In this document: positions 19,352 through 27,416 of the stretch, piece by piece
Layout of the letters: every line of letters starts with the position of its first letter
Numbering within the stretch: position 1 is the first letter of the stretch
NCBI RefSeq assembly: GCF_020215645.1
Contig: NZ_CP084058.1
Span: forward strand, 10,416,001-10,480,000
DNA from: Nonomuraea gerenzanensis
GTDB lineage: Bacteria; Actinomycetota; Actinomycetes; Streptosporangiales; Streptosporangiaceae
Length of the DNA: 64,000 nt
Direction of reading: 5' to 3'
Notes under the pieces: generated by a model
The model's database searches: none
The model's input: only the letters and a program-made list of their open reading frames with translations
Told to the model about the DNA's origin: nothing
Position numbers and translations under genes: made by a program

Positions 19352-19370
19352 CGATACATCGGATGTCTCG
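19352..19370. promoter_or_regulatory. GntR operator of the L-fucose operon
   Basis: CGATACATCGGATGTCTCG has the same 9+1+9 layout as the palindrome before the GntR gene at 9331-9349 and keeps the ACATCnGATGT core. It lies 17 bases upstream of the first gene, so binding should block transcription. Confidence 0.65.
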
Positions 19371-19419
19371 TTTCAAGATGCTCGTGCTGGTGACGGGAGT
19401 GTGTCAAGGGCAACAAGGG

Positions 19420-19542
19420 GGATACATCCGATCCGTGACCACGACATACACCCGCAAACTTCCCGTCCCGGTCTGTGAAGCCACTTAACCGGGCCGAGCC
19501 GGGTGTTCCCGTAGGCGAAACTCCGTCCGCGCATACATCCGA
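19420..19542. promoter_or_regulatory. Two extra half-sites of the GntR operator
   Basis: ATACATCCGAT occurs at 19422-19432 and ATACATCCGA at 19533-19542, each matching one arm plus the centre of the palindrome. They may be auxiliary sites for looping or chance matches. Confidence 0.35.
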
Positions 19543-19589
19543 CCACAAACCCTTCACCGTCCCCACCCTCCTGCCACCCTGATGACCTG

Positions 19590-19860
19590 CACGCATCACC
19601 CGGCGCGGTGCGGCCCGGCGCGGTGCGGCGCGTGACGGCGCGGCGCGTGACGGCGCGGGGCGGCCGGCATCGCAGACGAGGCAGGGCGGCGCGACGCGGG
19701 GCGCGACGCGGGGCTGGGTGCGACGCAGGGCGCGACGCAGGGCGAGGAGCGGGGCGGAACGCGGCGCGGGCGCGGGCGCGGTGCGACGCGAGGCGGGGCG
19801 CGGGCGCGGCGCAGGGCGGCGCAGGGCGGCGCAGGGCGGCGCAGGGCGGTCCGACAACGC
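19590..19860. repeat. GC-rich degenerate tandem repeats, including 4 x GGCGCAGGGC
   Basis: The segment is dominated by short units such as GCGACGCGGGGC, GCGCGTGACGGC and GCGGGCGC. It ends in four exact 10-bp copies of GGCGCAGGGC (19808-19847). One strand is strongly G-rich. No gene is credible in it. Confidence 0.8.
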
Positions 19861-19991
19861 GAGGCGACGCAGTGCCGGGCGTCCCACCGCAACGCGGTGC
19901 CATGCGAGACCTACGCAGGCCAGCGCCATTTCAGGCCAGCATGCATCAGGAACGATCCATGCCCATCCTTGACGCCCGTACAGCTCCGTAA

Positions 19992-20005
19992 TAGAACACG
20001 TTTCA
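19992..20005. promoter_or_regulatory. KstR-type operator upstream of the P450 gene
   Basis: TAGAACACGTTTCA is an exact match to tnnAACnnGTTnnA, 41 bases before the P450 start. Confidence 0.68.
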
Positions 20006-20016
20006 GATACGCAATA

Positions 20017-20030
20017 ACCAAGCGCTTGAT
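20017..20030. promoter_or_regulatory. KstR2-type operator upstream of the P450 gene
   Basis: ACCAAGCGCTTGAT is an exact match to AnCAAGnnCTTGnT, the motif reported for KstR2, which controls the late (ring C/D) steroid genes in mycobacteria. It lies between the KstR-type site and the ribosome-binding site. Confidence 0.5.
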
Positions 20031-20045
20031 CAAGAGGTGACCCGC

Positions 20046-21230
20046 GTGCACATCGACCTTGTCGACAGGGACATTTACGCGAACGCCGGCCCACCCCACG
20101 ACCAGCTCACCTGGCTGCGCGCGAACTCTCCCGTCCACTGGCACGAGGGCGAGCCCGGGTTCTGGGCGGTGACCCGCTACGAGGACGTCGTACACGTGTC
20201 GCGGCACTCCGACCTCTTCTCCTCGCACCGTAAGCTCGCCCTCTTCGAGGACCTGCCGGAGGACCAGATCGCGCTCCAGCGCCTCATGATGCTCAACCAG
20301 GACCCCCCGGAGCACACGAGGCGGCGCTCCCTGGTCAACCGCGGCTTCACCCCGCGCACGATCGGAGCGCTCGAACAGCACATCCGCGACATCTGCGATG
20401 ACCTCCTCGACAAGCTGACCGGCGAGATCGACTTCGTCACCGAGGTCGCCGCGCCCCTGCCTCTGTACGTGATCTGCGAGCTGCTCGGAGCCCCGGCGAC
20501 CGATCGCGACAAGCTCTTCAACTGGTCCAACCGGATGATCGGCTCCCAGGACCCCGACTACGCCGCCAGCCCGGAGGAGGGCTCCGGCGCCGCCATGGAG
20601 GTCTACGCCTACGCCAACCAGCTCGCCGCGCAGCGCAGGACGAACCCCAGGAACGACATCGTCACCAAGCTCCTCCAGCCCGACGAGCACGGCGAGACCC
20701 TCGGTGAGGACGAGTTCGACCTCTTCGTCCTCCTTCTCGTGGTCGCCGGCAACGAGACCACGCGCAACGCCGCCTCCGGCGGCATGCTCGCGCTCTTCGA
20801 GCACCCCGACCAGTGGGAGCGTCTCGTCGCCGATCCGTCCCTGGCGAAGACGGCCGCGGACGAGATCGTCCGCTGGGTCTCCCCCGTCAACCTCTTCCGG
20901 CGCACCTCGACCACCGACCAAGTGCTCGGCGGTCAGGAGATCAAGGAGAACGACAAGGTCGTGGTCTTCTACTCCTCCGCCAACCGCGACACCTCCGTCT
21001 TCCCGAACGCCGGCACCTTCGACATCGCCCGTGACCCGAACCCGCACATCGGCTTCGGCGGCGGTGGAGCCCACTTCTGCCTGGGCAACCACCTCGCCAA
21101 GCTGGAACTCCGCATCCTCTTCGAGCAGCTGGCCCGCCGCCACCCCCGCCTGCGCCAGACGGGCGAGGCCCGGCGGCTGCGCTCCAACTTCATCAACGGC
21201 ATCAAGGAACTGCCGGTGACCATCGGCTGA
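20046..21230 (+). CDS. Cytochrome P450, CYP124/CYP125/CYP142 group
   Basis: 394-residue P450. The I-helix motif is VVAGNETTRNA, the ExxR is DEIVRW, and the haem-binding loop is HIGFGGGGAHFCLGNHLA. The C-terminus (RLRSNFINGIKELPVTIG) is closest in style to CYP124 and CYP125, which hydroxylate the terminal methyl of cholesterol or methyl-branched lipids. I prefer the GTG at 20046 with AAGAGG eight bases upstream; a GTG at 20037 overlaps that site. Adjacent KstR- and KstR2-type operators point to a role in starting sterol side-chain breakdown. A ferredoxin is encoded at 30757. Confidence 0.86.
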   Translation: MHIDLVDRDIYANAGPPHDQLTWLRANSPVHWHEGEPGFWAVTRYEDVVHVSRHSDLFSSHRKLALFEDLPEDQIALQRLMMLNQDPPEHTRRRSLVNRGFTPRTIGALEQHIRDICDDLLDKLTGEIDFVTEVAAPLPLYVICELLGAPATDRDKLFNWSNRMIGSQDPDYAASPEEGSGAAMEVYAYANQLAAQRRTNPRNDIVTKLLQPDEHGETLGEDEFDLFVLLLVVAGNETTRNAASGGMLALFEHPDQWERLVADPSLAKTAADEIVRWVSPVNLFRRTSTTDQVLGGQEIKENDKVVVFYSSANRDTSVFPNAGTFDIARDPNPHIGFGGGGAHFCLGNHLAKLELRILFEQLARRHPRLRQTGEARRLRSNFINGIKELPVTIG

Positions 21231-21383
21231 CTCACCTCCGGCTCGTACCGGGTGAGATGGCCATGGGGAGCGGCCGTCCGCTCAAGGCAGAGCCGCAGCC
21301 GCCGAGCAGCACAAGCTTGCGAGCCGCTGCCATCGCGATGCCGCGTCGATGGGTGACGTCCATGACGGTGGACGGCGACGGGG

Positions 21384-22265
21384 TCATCGTTGGCCGCCGA
21401 GGAGAGGTAAGCGGTAGCGGCGGCTGCGGCGGGCTGCGCGGATGCGGCTCAGGATGCGGATCGTGCCCTGGGGGCCCGGGCGCCAGCCGCGTTCGATCAA
21501 GGCGCTGGCCACGTGGTGGAGGAGGTCGGCGATCTGGCCGGGGATGACGTCGCGGCGGACGGCGATCACGCGCCAGCCGCGTCGGCGTAGCTCTTCGCGG
21601 CGGTCGGCGTCGTGTTGCTGGTCGCTGGATGAGGTGTGGTGTTCCTGACCGTCGTACTCGACCGCGACCTTGAAGTCCTCCCAGCCCAGGTCGAGGTAGG
21701 CGAAGCGGTCTTCGCCCAGCTCCACCCTGATCTGGGTGGTGGGTCTGGGGAGGCCGCCGTCCACCAGGATGACCCTGAGCCAGCTCTCCCGGGGAGAGGC
21801 GGCGCCGCGGTCGGCGAGGCTGAGGGTTTCGCGGAGGGACCAGGTGTTGAGGGGGCGGTGCCACAGCGCTTCCAGGTCCACGCCTCTGCGGGCGAACTGG
21901 TCGAGGGCGGCCACGGCGTCCATGCGCGGGAGCCAGCGGGCGCAGTCGAGGGCCGTGCGTTCGATGGTGGTGAGGCGGATGCCTCTGTGCTCCGTGATGT
22001 CCTCGGCGGGAAGAGGCACCACGTAGGTGACGCAACCGGGGATGGCGAGGTGGCGGGGGGCGGTCAGCTCCACCGGCCAGTCTTCCTCTGGGGTGGGGAG
22101 GGTTTTGATGCCCCAGATGTGAGCGGCGGTCTGACGGCTGATGGTGGCTTGTGGGGCTGATCGGGTGATGATGCGGGCGCGGTACAGGAGGGAGCGCGTT
22201 GGTGAGGTGTTGGGGGGTGGTGAGGTCGTAGGGGTATGTGGAGATGAGGGGAGCGGTGGAGTCAT
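21384..22265 (-). CDS. DUF559 endonuclease-like protein with AbiEi-like N-terminus
   Basis: 293 residues. The N-terminal part resembles the AbiEi-type antitoxin/winged-helix family common in actinomycetes (GIRLTTIERTALDCARWL). The C-terminal part is DUF559, a Vsr-like PD-(D/E)XK nuclease fold: AYLDLGWEDFKVAVEYDGQE, then RREELRRRGWRVIAVRRD. It is usually a solitary gene without known function, and no partner toxin is seen. The ATG at 22265 is the first before recognisable protein. The longer upstream frame is repetitive. Confidence 0.7.
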   Translation of the reverse strand: MTPPLPSSPHTPTTSPPPNTSPTRSLLYRARIITRSAPQATISRQTAAHIWGIKTLPTPEEDWPVELTAPRHLAIPGCVTYVVPLPAEDITEHRGIRLTTIERTALDCARWLPRMDAVAALDQFARRGVDLEALWHRPLNTWSLRETLSLADRGAASPRESWLRVILVDGGLPRPTTQIRVELGEDRFAYLDLGWEDFKVAVEYDGQEHHTSSSDQQHDADRREELRRRGWRVIAVRRDVIPGQIADLLHHVASALIERGWRPGPQGTIRILSRIRAARRSRRYRLPLLGGQR

Positions 22266-22649
22266 GGCCCCAAGGGTGCCGGGCTGAGCTGAGGGGGAAG
22301 GGGCCGAACGGGGTTCTGTGGATGACGGTCGCGGGCGCCGTCCGACGCAGTACGACGGTTGGGGGCGCCGTCCGACGCAGCCGCCGTCGAGCGCACGCAT
22401 CGCCAGCCGTCGCGCCCCCCACCCCGGCGGTAGGACGCCTACCTGAGCTGGCATTGGATGGGCGTGACATGGGAGCGGCCTGACATGGTGCCTGGCATGG
22501 TGTGGGGGCATCTCGCGAAGCGGTAGCGCGGGAGGCGTAGCGCGGGAGGCGTAGCGCGGGCCTGGCCTGGCATGGCGCCGGGGTCAGGTCGCCACCACGC
22601 CGTACCACGCCGCCCGCACCACGCCACCAGGCCGGACCAAGCTGAGCAC
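22266..22649. other. 384-base gap with short direct repeats
   Basis: No gene seen. GGGCGCCGTCCGACGCAG occurs twice, 30 bases apart (22333-22350 and 22363-22380). A CGTAGCGCGGGAGG unit repeats almost three times at 22521-22562, and CTGGCATGG-type words recur around 22480-22575. Confidence 0.65.
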
Positions 22650-23486
22650 CTAAGCCATGATGACCGGCTTCCACTCCGCCATCTCCAGATAACGCCGCAA
22701 CTCCGCCACCCCCGACAGGAACCCACCCCACCCCGCGTACGGCGGATCAGCCTGGTCGAACCCACTCTGCACCAGCGTCAACCGCGTCTTCCCACCGGAC
22801 CCCGCCAGCTCCCATGTCCCAACCCCCACATCCCCCCAGTCCACAACGAACTTCTGATCGGGCACCACCTCCAGTACCTTGGCCGGTTCCGGATTGTCGT
22901 CGAACCCCCCCATGGCCAGCCGCCCGCCCTCGTACGGCTCGATCTCGATCCTGTAGCCGAACCACCGGGTCACCGCCTCCGAGTCGGTGATCGCGTGGAA
23001 CACCTCGGCCGCCGACGCGTCGATCTCGACCTCGACCCGCATGTCCGTGGAGGTGTAGTCCTGCATCGGCGTGAGCGCGCGGCCCTCCAGGTGCTCGGCC
23101 AGGTTGGTCAGCACCTGGCACCAGTACGTCTCGAGCACCCCCCGGATGCTCTTGCCCGTGATGACGTCCTGGAAGTCGAAGTGGGTCTGCGACAGGGTGA
23201 GGATCGTCCGGTCGCCCCCGTCGGGCTCCACCGACAGCTCGGAGGTGGTCTCCTCACCGTCGAGCAACCAGGCGAAGCGCACCGAGCGCTCGTCGGCGTG
23301 CAGCAGCCGCTGGTGCGGCGCGTCGCCCTCCGGCGTCGTACGCCCCCAGAACGCGAACCGTCCGGGCAGCTCCACCTCGACGTGCTCCGCCAGCCAGACG
23401 CGCAGGTCGTCCGGGTCCGTCAGCGCGCGGCTCACGCGTTCGACCGGTGCCGGGATGCTCGCGCGGATGATCAGGGGGTCAGTCAT
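22650..23486 (-). CDS. Double SRPBCC (AHSA1-like) protein
   Basis: 278 residues with two START-like domains in tandem. Domain 1 opens with LIIRASIPAPVERVSRALTD and domain 2 with VEVEIDASAAEVFHAITDSE. The ATG at 23486 overlaps the end of the ArsR gene by eight bases, so the pair is co-translated. Tandem AHSA1 proteins next to HTH_20-type ArsR regulators are frequent in actinomycetes. The ligand is unknown. Confidence 0.8.
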   Translation of the reverse strand: MTDPLIIRASIPAPVERVSRALTDPDDLRVWLAEHVEVELPGRFAFWGRTTPEGDAPHQRLLHADERSVRFAWLLDGEETTSELSVEPDGGDRTILTLSQTHFDFQDVITGKSIRGVLETYWCQVLTNLAEHLEGRALTPMQDYTSTDMRVEVEIDASAAEVFHAITDSEAVTRWFGYRIEIEPYEGGRLAMGGFDDNPEPAKVLEVVPDQKFVVDWGDVGVGTWELAGSGGKTRLTLVQSGFDQADPPYAGWGGFLSGVAELRRYLEMAEWKPVIMA

Positions 23487-24060
23487 CGGTCTCGTCTCCT
23501 TCTGGGGCTTGGGCGGCGGTCTGGGGATAGCAGGCGAGGGCCAGCTTGAAGGCGTCACCCTCCGCCCCGCCGTAGCGGGTGAACAGGCCTTGCAACAGGC
23601 TCTGCAACTCGTTCAGGAACTCCTGGCGGCTCTCCGGGCGCACGCGGATCTCTCCGGACAGTCCGATGGACGGCAGCTCCGGGGCGGTCCTGTCGAGCGC
23701 CGCGATGTCGGCCTGGACCTCCTCCATGAGATCGAGCAGGTAGCCGAGGCTGAGCTGGTCGCGGGCCTTGCGCAGGCCGAGCCGGCCCACGAGGCGGGGT
23801 GACAGCCAGTACGAGCGGGCGCCGGCCTGGTAGATGCCCTCGTGGATGCCGCGCACCTTGCGTTCGGACACCTGGTCGACCAGGCCCGCCTCCACCAGGC
23901 GCTTGACGTGGTAGTAGACGCGTTGTGGGGTCTGGCCGAGCCGTTCGGCGACCTCCGAGCAGGTGCGGGGCTCGGCGAGTTGCCTCAGCACTTCGATGCG
24001 CTGGGGCTTGAGCAGGGTCTCGGCCTGCTCGATCTCTTCGAGGTACAGGACGTCTCTCAT
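23479..24060 (-). CDS. ArsR-family (HTH_20) regulator
   Basis: 193 residues. The winged helix lies at the N-terminus: EVLRQLAEPRTCSEVAERLG then TPQRVYYHVKRLVEAGLVD. A long helical C-terminus follows, with LGYLLDLMEEVQADIAAL. It is organised as an operon with the double-SRPBCC gene and is preceded by two AT-rich palindromes that touch the start codon. A relative at 44364-44930 has the same domain type and a similar operator half. Confidence 0.82.
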   Translation of the reverse strand: MRDVLYLEEIEQAETLLKPQRIEVLRQLAEPRTCSEVAERLGQTPQRVYYHVKRLVEAGLVDQVSERKVRGIHEGIYQAGARSYWLSPRLVGRLGLRKARDQLSLGYLLDLMEEVQADIAALDRTAPELPSIGLSGEIRVRPESRQEFLNELQSLLQGLFTRYGGAEGDAFKLALACYPQTAAQAPEGDETDD

Positions 24061-24087
24061 CGCAAAAGCGATTTTTTACGTAAAAAA
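24059..24087. promoter_or_regulatory. Two adjoining palindromes at the arsR start
   Basis: ATCGCAAAAGCGAT (24059-24072) and the perfect TTTTTTACGTAAAAAA (24072-24087) abut each other and the ATG. They stand out as AT-rich in a GC-rich region and are the likely operator/promoter. Confidence 0.6.
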
Positions 24088-24171
24088 ATGGCTTGTCAAT
24101 GGGCATGCGAAAAGCGGAGGCGGCACCTCAGAGAACGAGCGCCTCCGGAGTGACAGGAATCACAGGCGAGA

Positions 24172-25200
24172 TCAGGGCCAGGAGCTGTCGTCGTGCGGGT
24201 CCCCACCGTCCGTGAGCAGCCGCAGATCAGCCTCCACCATCATCGCCACCAGCTCATCGAAGGAGACCCGAGGCTCCCACCCCAGCTGCACCCGGGCCTT
24301 CTTCGGATCCGCGCAGAGCAGATCCACCTCCGCCGGCCGATGCAACGTCTGATCGGTGACGACGTACCGCTCCCAGTCGAGCCCAGCGGCGTGGAAGGCG
24401 GCCTCCACCAGCTCCCTGACCGACTTCATCCGCCCGGTCCCGATGACGTAGTCCTCGGGCTTGCCCGCCTGCAGCATCAGGTGCATCGCCTTGACGTAGT
24501 CGCCGGCGAACCCCCAGTCGCGCCGCGCCTCCAAATTCCCCAGCCGCAGCTCGGTGGCCAGCCCCAGCTTGATGCGGGCCACCCCGAGCGACACCTTCCT
24601 GGTGACGAACTCGGCGCCACGCCGCGGCGACTCGTGGTTGAACAGGATCCCGGAGACGGCGAACATCCCGTACGACTCGCGGTAGTTCTGGGTGAGGAAG
24701 TGCCCGTAGGCCTTGGCCACCCCGTACGGGGAGCGCGGGTGGAAGGCGGTGCGCTCGGTCTGGGGCGTCTCGCTGACCTGGCCGAACATCTCGGAGGACG
24801 AAGCCTGATAAAAGCGGATCTGTCCGCTGGCAGCCGCCGAAGCTCCCCGCGACACGCCCGAGCACACCCGGATCGCCTCCAGCATGCGCAGCACGCCCAT
24901 CCCGGTCACCTCGGCCGTGAGCTCGGCCTGCTCCCACGACATGGGCACGAACGAGATCGCCCCGAGGTTGTAGACCTCGTCCGGCTGCACCCGTTCGACG
25001 GCGGAGATCAGCGACCCCTGGTCCAGCAGATCACCGCGCACCACCCGGACGTCCGTCAGCAGCTTGCGCATCCGCGACACGCGCGGGTTCGCCTGCCCGC
25101 GGGCCAGCCCCCACACCTCGTACCCCTGCTCCAGCAGGTGCTCCGCCAGATAGGAACCGTCCTGGCCGGTGATGCCGGTGATCAGAGCGCGCCTGGCCAA
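24172..25200 (-). CDS. gmd: GDP-mannose 4,6-dehydratase
   Basis: 342-residue extended SDR. The cofactor motif GITGQDGSYLAEHL, the catalytic SSSEMFG, the YxxxK in SPYGVAKAYGHFL, and the substrate loop FNHESPRRGAEFVTRK together identify GDP-mannose 4,6-dehydratase. It makes GDP-4-keto-6-deoxy-mannose, a precursor of GDP-L-fucose, GDP-D-rhamnose and related sugars. The start is taken at the TTG at 25200 with GGAGG five bases upstream; a TTG four codons earlier contains that site. It is divergent from a glycosyltransferase gene. No epimerase/reductase partner is seen in the window. Confidence 0.9.
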   Translation of the reverse strand: MARRALITGITGQDGSYLAEHLLEQGYEVWGLARGQANPRVSRMRKLLTDVRVVRGDLLDQGSLISAVERVQPDEVYNLGAISFVPMSWEQAELTAEVTGMGVLRMLEAIRVCSGVSRGASAAASGQIRFYQASSSEMFGQVSETPQTERTAFHPRSPYGVAKAYGHFLTQNYRESYGMFAVSGILFNHESPRRGAEFVTRKVSLGVARIKLGLATELRLGNLEARRDWGFAGDYVKAMHLMLQAGKPEDYVIGTGRMKSVRELVEAAFHAAGLDWERYVVTDQTLHRPAEVDLLCADPKKARVQLGWEPRVSFDELVAMMVEADLRLLTDGGDPHDDSSWP

Positions 25201-25281
25201 GGGGTCCTCCAACTATCGCCTGCCCTGTCCCTTTGAGACGGGAATGTACAGCTAAGCACCCCACAAGCACATCGGGCCACA

Positions 25282-25295
25282 TAGAACACGTTCCA
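25282..25295. promoter_or_regulatory. KstR-type motif in the gmd/glycosyltransferase divergent promoter
   Basis: TAGAACACGTTCCA matches tnnAACnnGTTnnA exactly. It lies 82 bases from the gmd start and 157 from the glycosyltransferase start. It is unexpected at a sugar-nucleotide gene, so real binding is uncertain. Confidence 0.45.
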
Positions 25296-25451
25296 CCGAA
25301 CCACGCTCGGTTACAGCAATGTCGCAGTTCGCACGCCCTGCGACGGCCATTGTGAACAATTCCACCTGACCTACCGAATGGTAGCCTTCTCGGACTAAGG
25401 TCATCTTTCACGGTACACGCCCGACTCCGGGCCCTACCGGCGGAGAAAGGG

Positions 25452-26702
25452 GTGTCCGTGCGGGAGCGAAGGCTGCGGATCGCGCTTCTGTCCTACCGCA
25501 GCAAGCCCACCTGTGGTGGCCAGGGGGTCTACCTCCGCCACCTGAGCCGGGAGCTGGTCGCGCTGGGGCACCACGTCGAGGTGTTCTCCGGCCAGCCCTA
25601 CCCCGAGCTGGACGAGGGCGTCATCCTCCGGAAGGTGCCCAGCCTCGACCTCTACCGCGACGAAGACCCGTTCAGAACGCCCAAGCTGCACGAATACCGC
25701 GACTGGATCGACTGGCTGGAAGTCGGCACCATGTGGACCGCCGGGTTCCCCGAGCCGCTGACGTTCACCCTGCGCGCCCACCGCGAGCTCAAGAAGCGCG
25801 TCGGCGACTTCGACGTCGTGCAGGACAACCAGACCCTCGGGTACGGCCTGCTCGCCATCCAGAAGCTGTTCCCCGTGGTCGGCACCATCCACCACCCGAT
25901 CAGCGTGGACCGCCGCATCGAGCTGGAGGCGGCCCAGGGCGTCAAGAAGCTCACCATGCGCCGCTGGTACGGCTTCGTGAAGATGCAGTCGCGCGTCGCG
26001 CCGCAGCTCAAGCCGATCCTGACGGTCAGCGAGTCGTCGCTGGCCGACATCCACCGCGACTTCAACGTCCCCCAGGCGAACATGCGCCTGATCCCGCTCG
26101 GCGTCGACACCCGCTACTTCCACCCGCGCCCCGGCAAGCCCAGGCGCAGGGGCTCGATCGTGGCCGTGGCCAGCGCCGACTCCCCCATGAAGGGCGTGGC
26201 GACGCTGCTGCGGGCGGTCGCGAAGCTGGCCACCGAGCGCGACGTGAACCTGACCGTCGTCAGCAAGCCCACCCCGGGCGGCCCCACCGAGCAGCTCGTG
26301 CAGGAGCTGTCGCTGCAGGACCGGGTGCGCTTCGTGCACGGCATCTCCGACGACGAGCTGGGCGAGCTGATCGCCACCTCGGAGATCTCGGTCGTGCCGT
26401 CCCTGTACGAGGGCTTCTCGCTGCCCGCGGTCGAGCACATGGCCTGCGGCACGCCGCTGGTCGCCAGCCGTACGGGCGCGCTGCCCGAGGTGGTCGGCGA
26501 CGCCGCTGTGCAGGTGCCGCCGGGCGACCCCGAGGAGCTGGCCGCGGTGCTGCGCCGCCTGCACGACTCACCGGAGGAGCGCGAGCGGGTCGGCAAGGCC
26601 GGCTACGACCGCGTCATGGAGCGCTACACCTGGCACGTCGTGGCCAAGCGCACCGTCGAGGCGTACCACGAGGCGATCGAGAACCACAAGAGGAGAGGCT
26701 GA
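25452..26702 (+). CDS. GT4-family glycosyltransferase (GT-B fold)
   Basis: 416 residues, GTG start with GGAGAAAGG upstream. The N-terminal acceptor domain begins RIALLSYRSKPTCGGQGVY, with a glycine-rich loop. The C-terminal nucleotide-sugar domain carries the EX7E-type motif in YEGFSLPAVEHMACGTPLVA. It is probably a cytoplasmic enzyme that transfers a sugar from an activated donor to a lipid or glycan. It heads a set of three genes with a methyltransferase and a cyclase-like protein, the last two overlapping. GDP-sugar made by the divergent gmd is a plausible donor. Confidence 0.85.
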   Translation: MSVRERRLRIALLSYRSKPTCGGQGVYLRHLSRELVALGHHVEVFSGQPYPELDEGVILRKVPSLDLYRDEDPFRTPKLHEYRDWIDWLEVGTMWTAGFPEPLTFTLRAHRELKKRVGDFDVVQDNQTLGYGLLAIQKLFPVVGTIHHPISVDRRIELEAAQGVKKLTMRRWYGFVKMQSRVAPQLKPILTVSESSLADIHRDFNVPQANMRLIPLGVDTRYFHPRPGKPRRRGSIVAVASADSPMKGVATLLRAVAKLATERDVNLTVVSKPTPGGPTEQLVQELSLQDRVRFVHGISDDELGELIATSEISVVPSLYEGFSLPAVEHMACGTPLVASRTGALPEVVGDAAVQVPPGDPEELAAVLRRLHDSPEERERVGKAGYDRVMERYTWHVVAKRTVEAYHEAIENHKRRG

Positions 26703-26705
26703 CCA

Positions 26706-27416
26706 GTGCTGACCGTGGACTTCGCCCGACTCCCCGTCGGCCCGGGCGTGCGCGTGCTCGACCTGGGCTGCGGCGGTGGCAGGCACGCCTTCGAGGTGCT
26801 GCGCCGGGGAGCGGACGTGATCGCGTTCGACATGGACCAGTCCGAGCTGGACGGCGTGGCGAGCATGTTCGTGGCGATGGACAAGGCGGGCGAGGTGCCC
26901 GACGGCGCGACCGGCGAGACCGTCCAGGGCACCGCGCTGGACATGCCGTTCGAGGACGACAGCTTCGACCGGGTCATCGCGGCGGAGGTGCTGGAGCACA
27001 TCCCCGACGACATGGCGGCCATGCGCGAGATCTTCCGCGTGCTCAAACCGGGCGGCACGGCGGCCGTGACCGTGCCCAGCTTCCTGCCCGAGCGCATCTG
27101 CTGGGCCCTGGACGAGGACTACCACACGGCTCCCGGCGGCCACGTGCGCATCTACACGCTCGCCGAGCTGTCGGCCAAGCTGAAGTCCATCGGCTTCGAG
27201 ATCGGCCCGCACCACCACGCTCACGGCCTGCACGCGCCTTACTGGTGGATCAAGTGCGCGGTCGGCGTCAACAACGACGAGCACCCGCTCGCCAAGGCCT
27301 ACCACGAGCTGCTGGTCTGGGACATCATGAAGCGCCCCGCCGCCACCAGGATCGCCGAGGCCCTGCTCAACCCGGTCATCGGCAAGAGCGTGGTCCTGTA
27401 CGTGCGGAAGCCATGA
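26706..27416 (+). CDS. Class I SAM-dependent methyltransferase
   Basis: 236 residues, GTG start three bases after the glycosyltransferase stop with AGGAGAGG upstream. Motif I (VRVLDLGCGGGRHAFEVL), the acidic residue after strand 2 (VIAFDMDQSELDG) and DMPFEDDSFDRVIAAEVLEH are standard Methyltransf_11 features. FRVLKPGGTAAV is the motif III area. The acceptor is unknown. Position between a glycosyltransferase and a cyclase-like gene suggests modification of a glycosylated lipid or polyprenyl product. Confidence 0.85.
   Translation: MLTVDFARLPVGPGVRVLDLGCGGGRHAFEVLRRGADVIAFDMDQSELDGVASMFVAMDKAGEVPDGATGETVQGTALDMPFEDDSFDRVIAAEVLEHIPDDMAAMREIFRVLKPGGTAAVTVPSFLPERICWALDEDYHTAPGGHVRIYTLAELSAKLKSIGFEIGPHHHAHGLHAPYWWIKCAVGVNNDEHPLAKAYHELLVWDIMKRPAATRIAEALLNPVIGKSVVLYVRKP

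Larger units (their letters stand above)
19336..20045. other. 710-base gap between the L-fucose operon and the P450 gene
   Basis: It holds the fucose-operon promoter with one full and two half GntR-type sites (19352-19542), a very GC-rich repetitive block (about 19590-19860), and the P450 promoter with KstR- and KstR2-type operators (19992-20030). I see no coding sequence that looks real; open frames in the repeat block are low-complexity Arg/Ala/Pro. Confidence 0.7.

Noticed and set aside
19596..19991. Arg/Ala/Pro-rich open frames in the repeat block
   Set aside because: Low-complexity products of GC-rich repeats, open in several frames on both strands.
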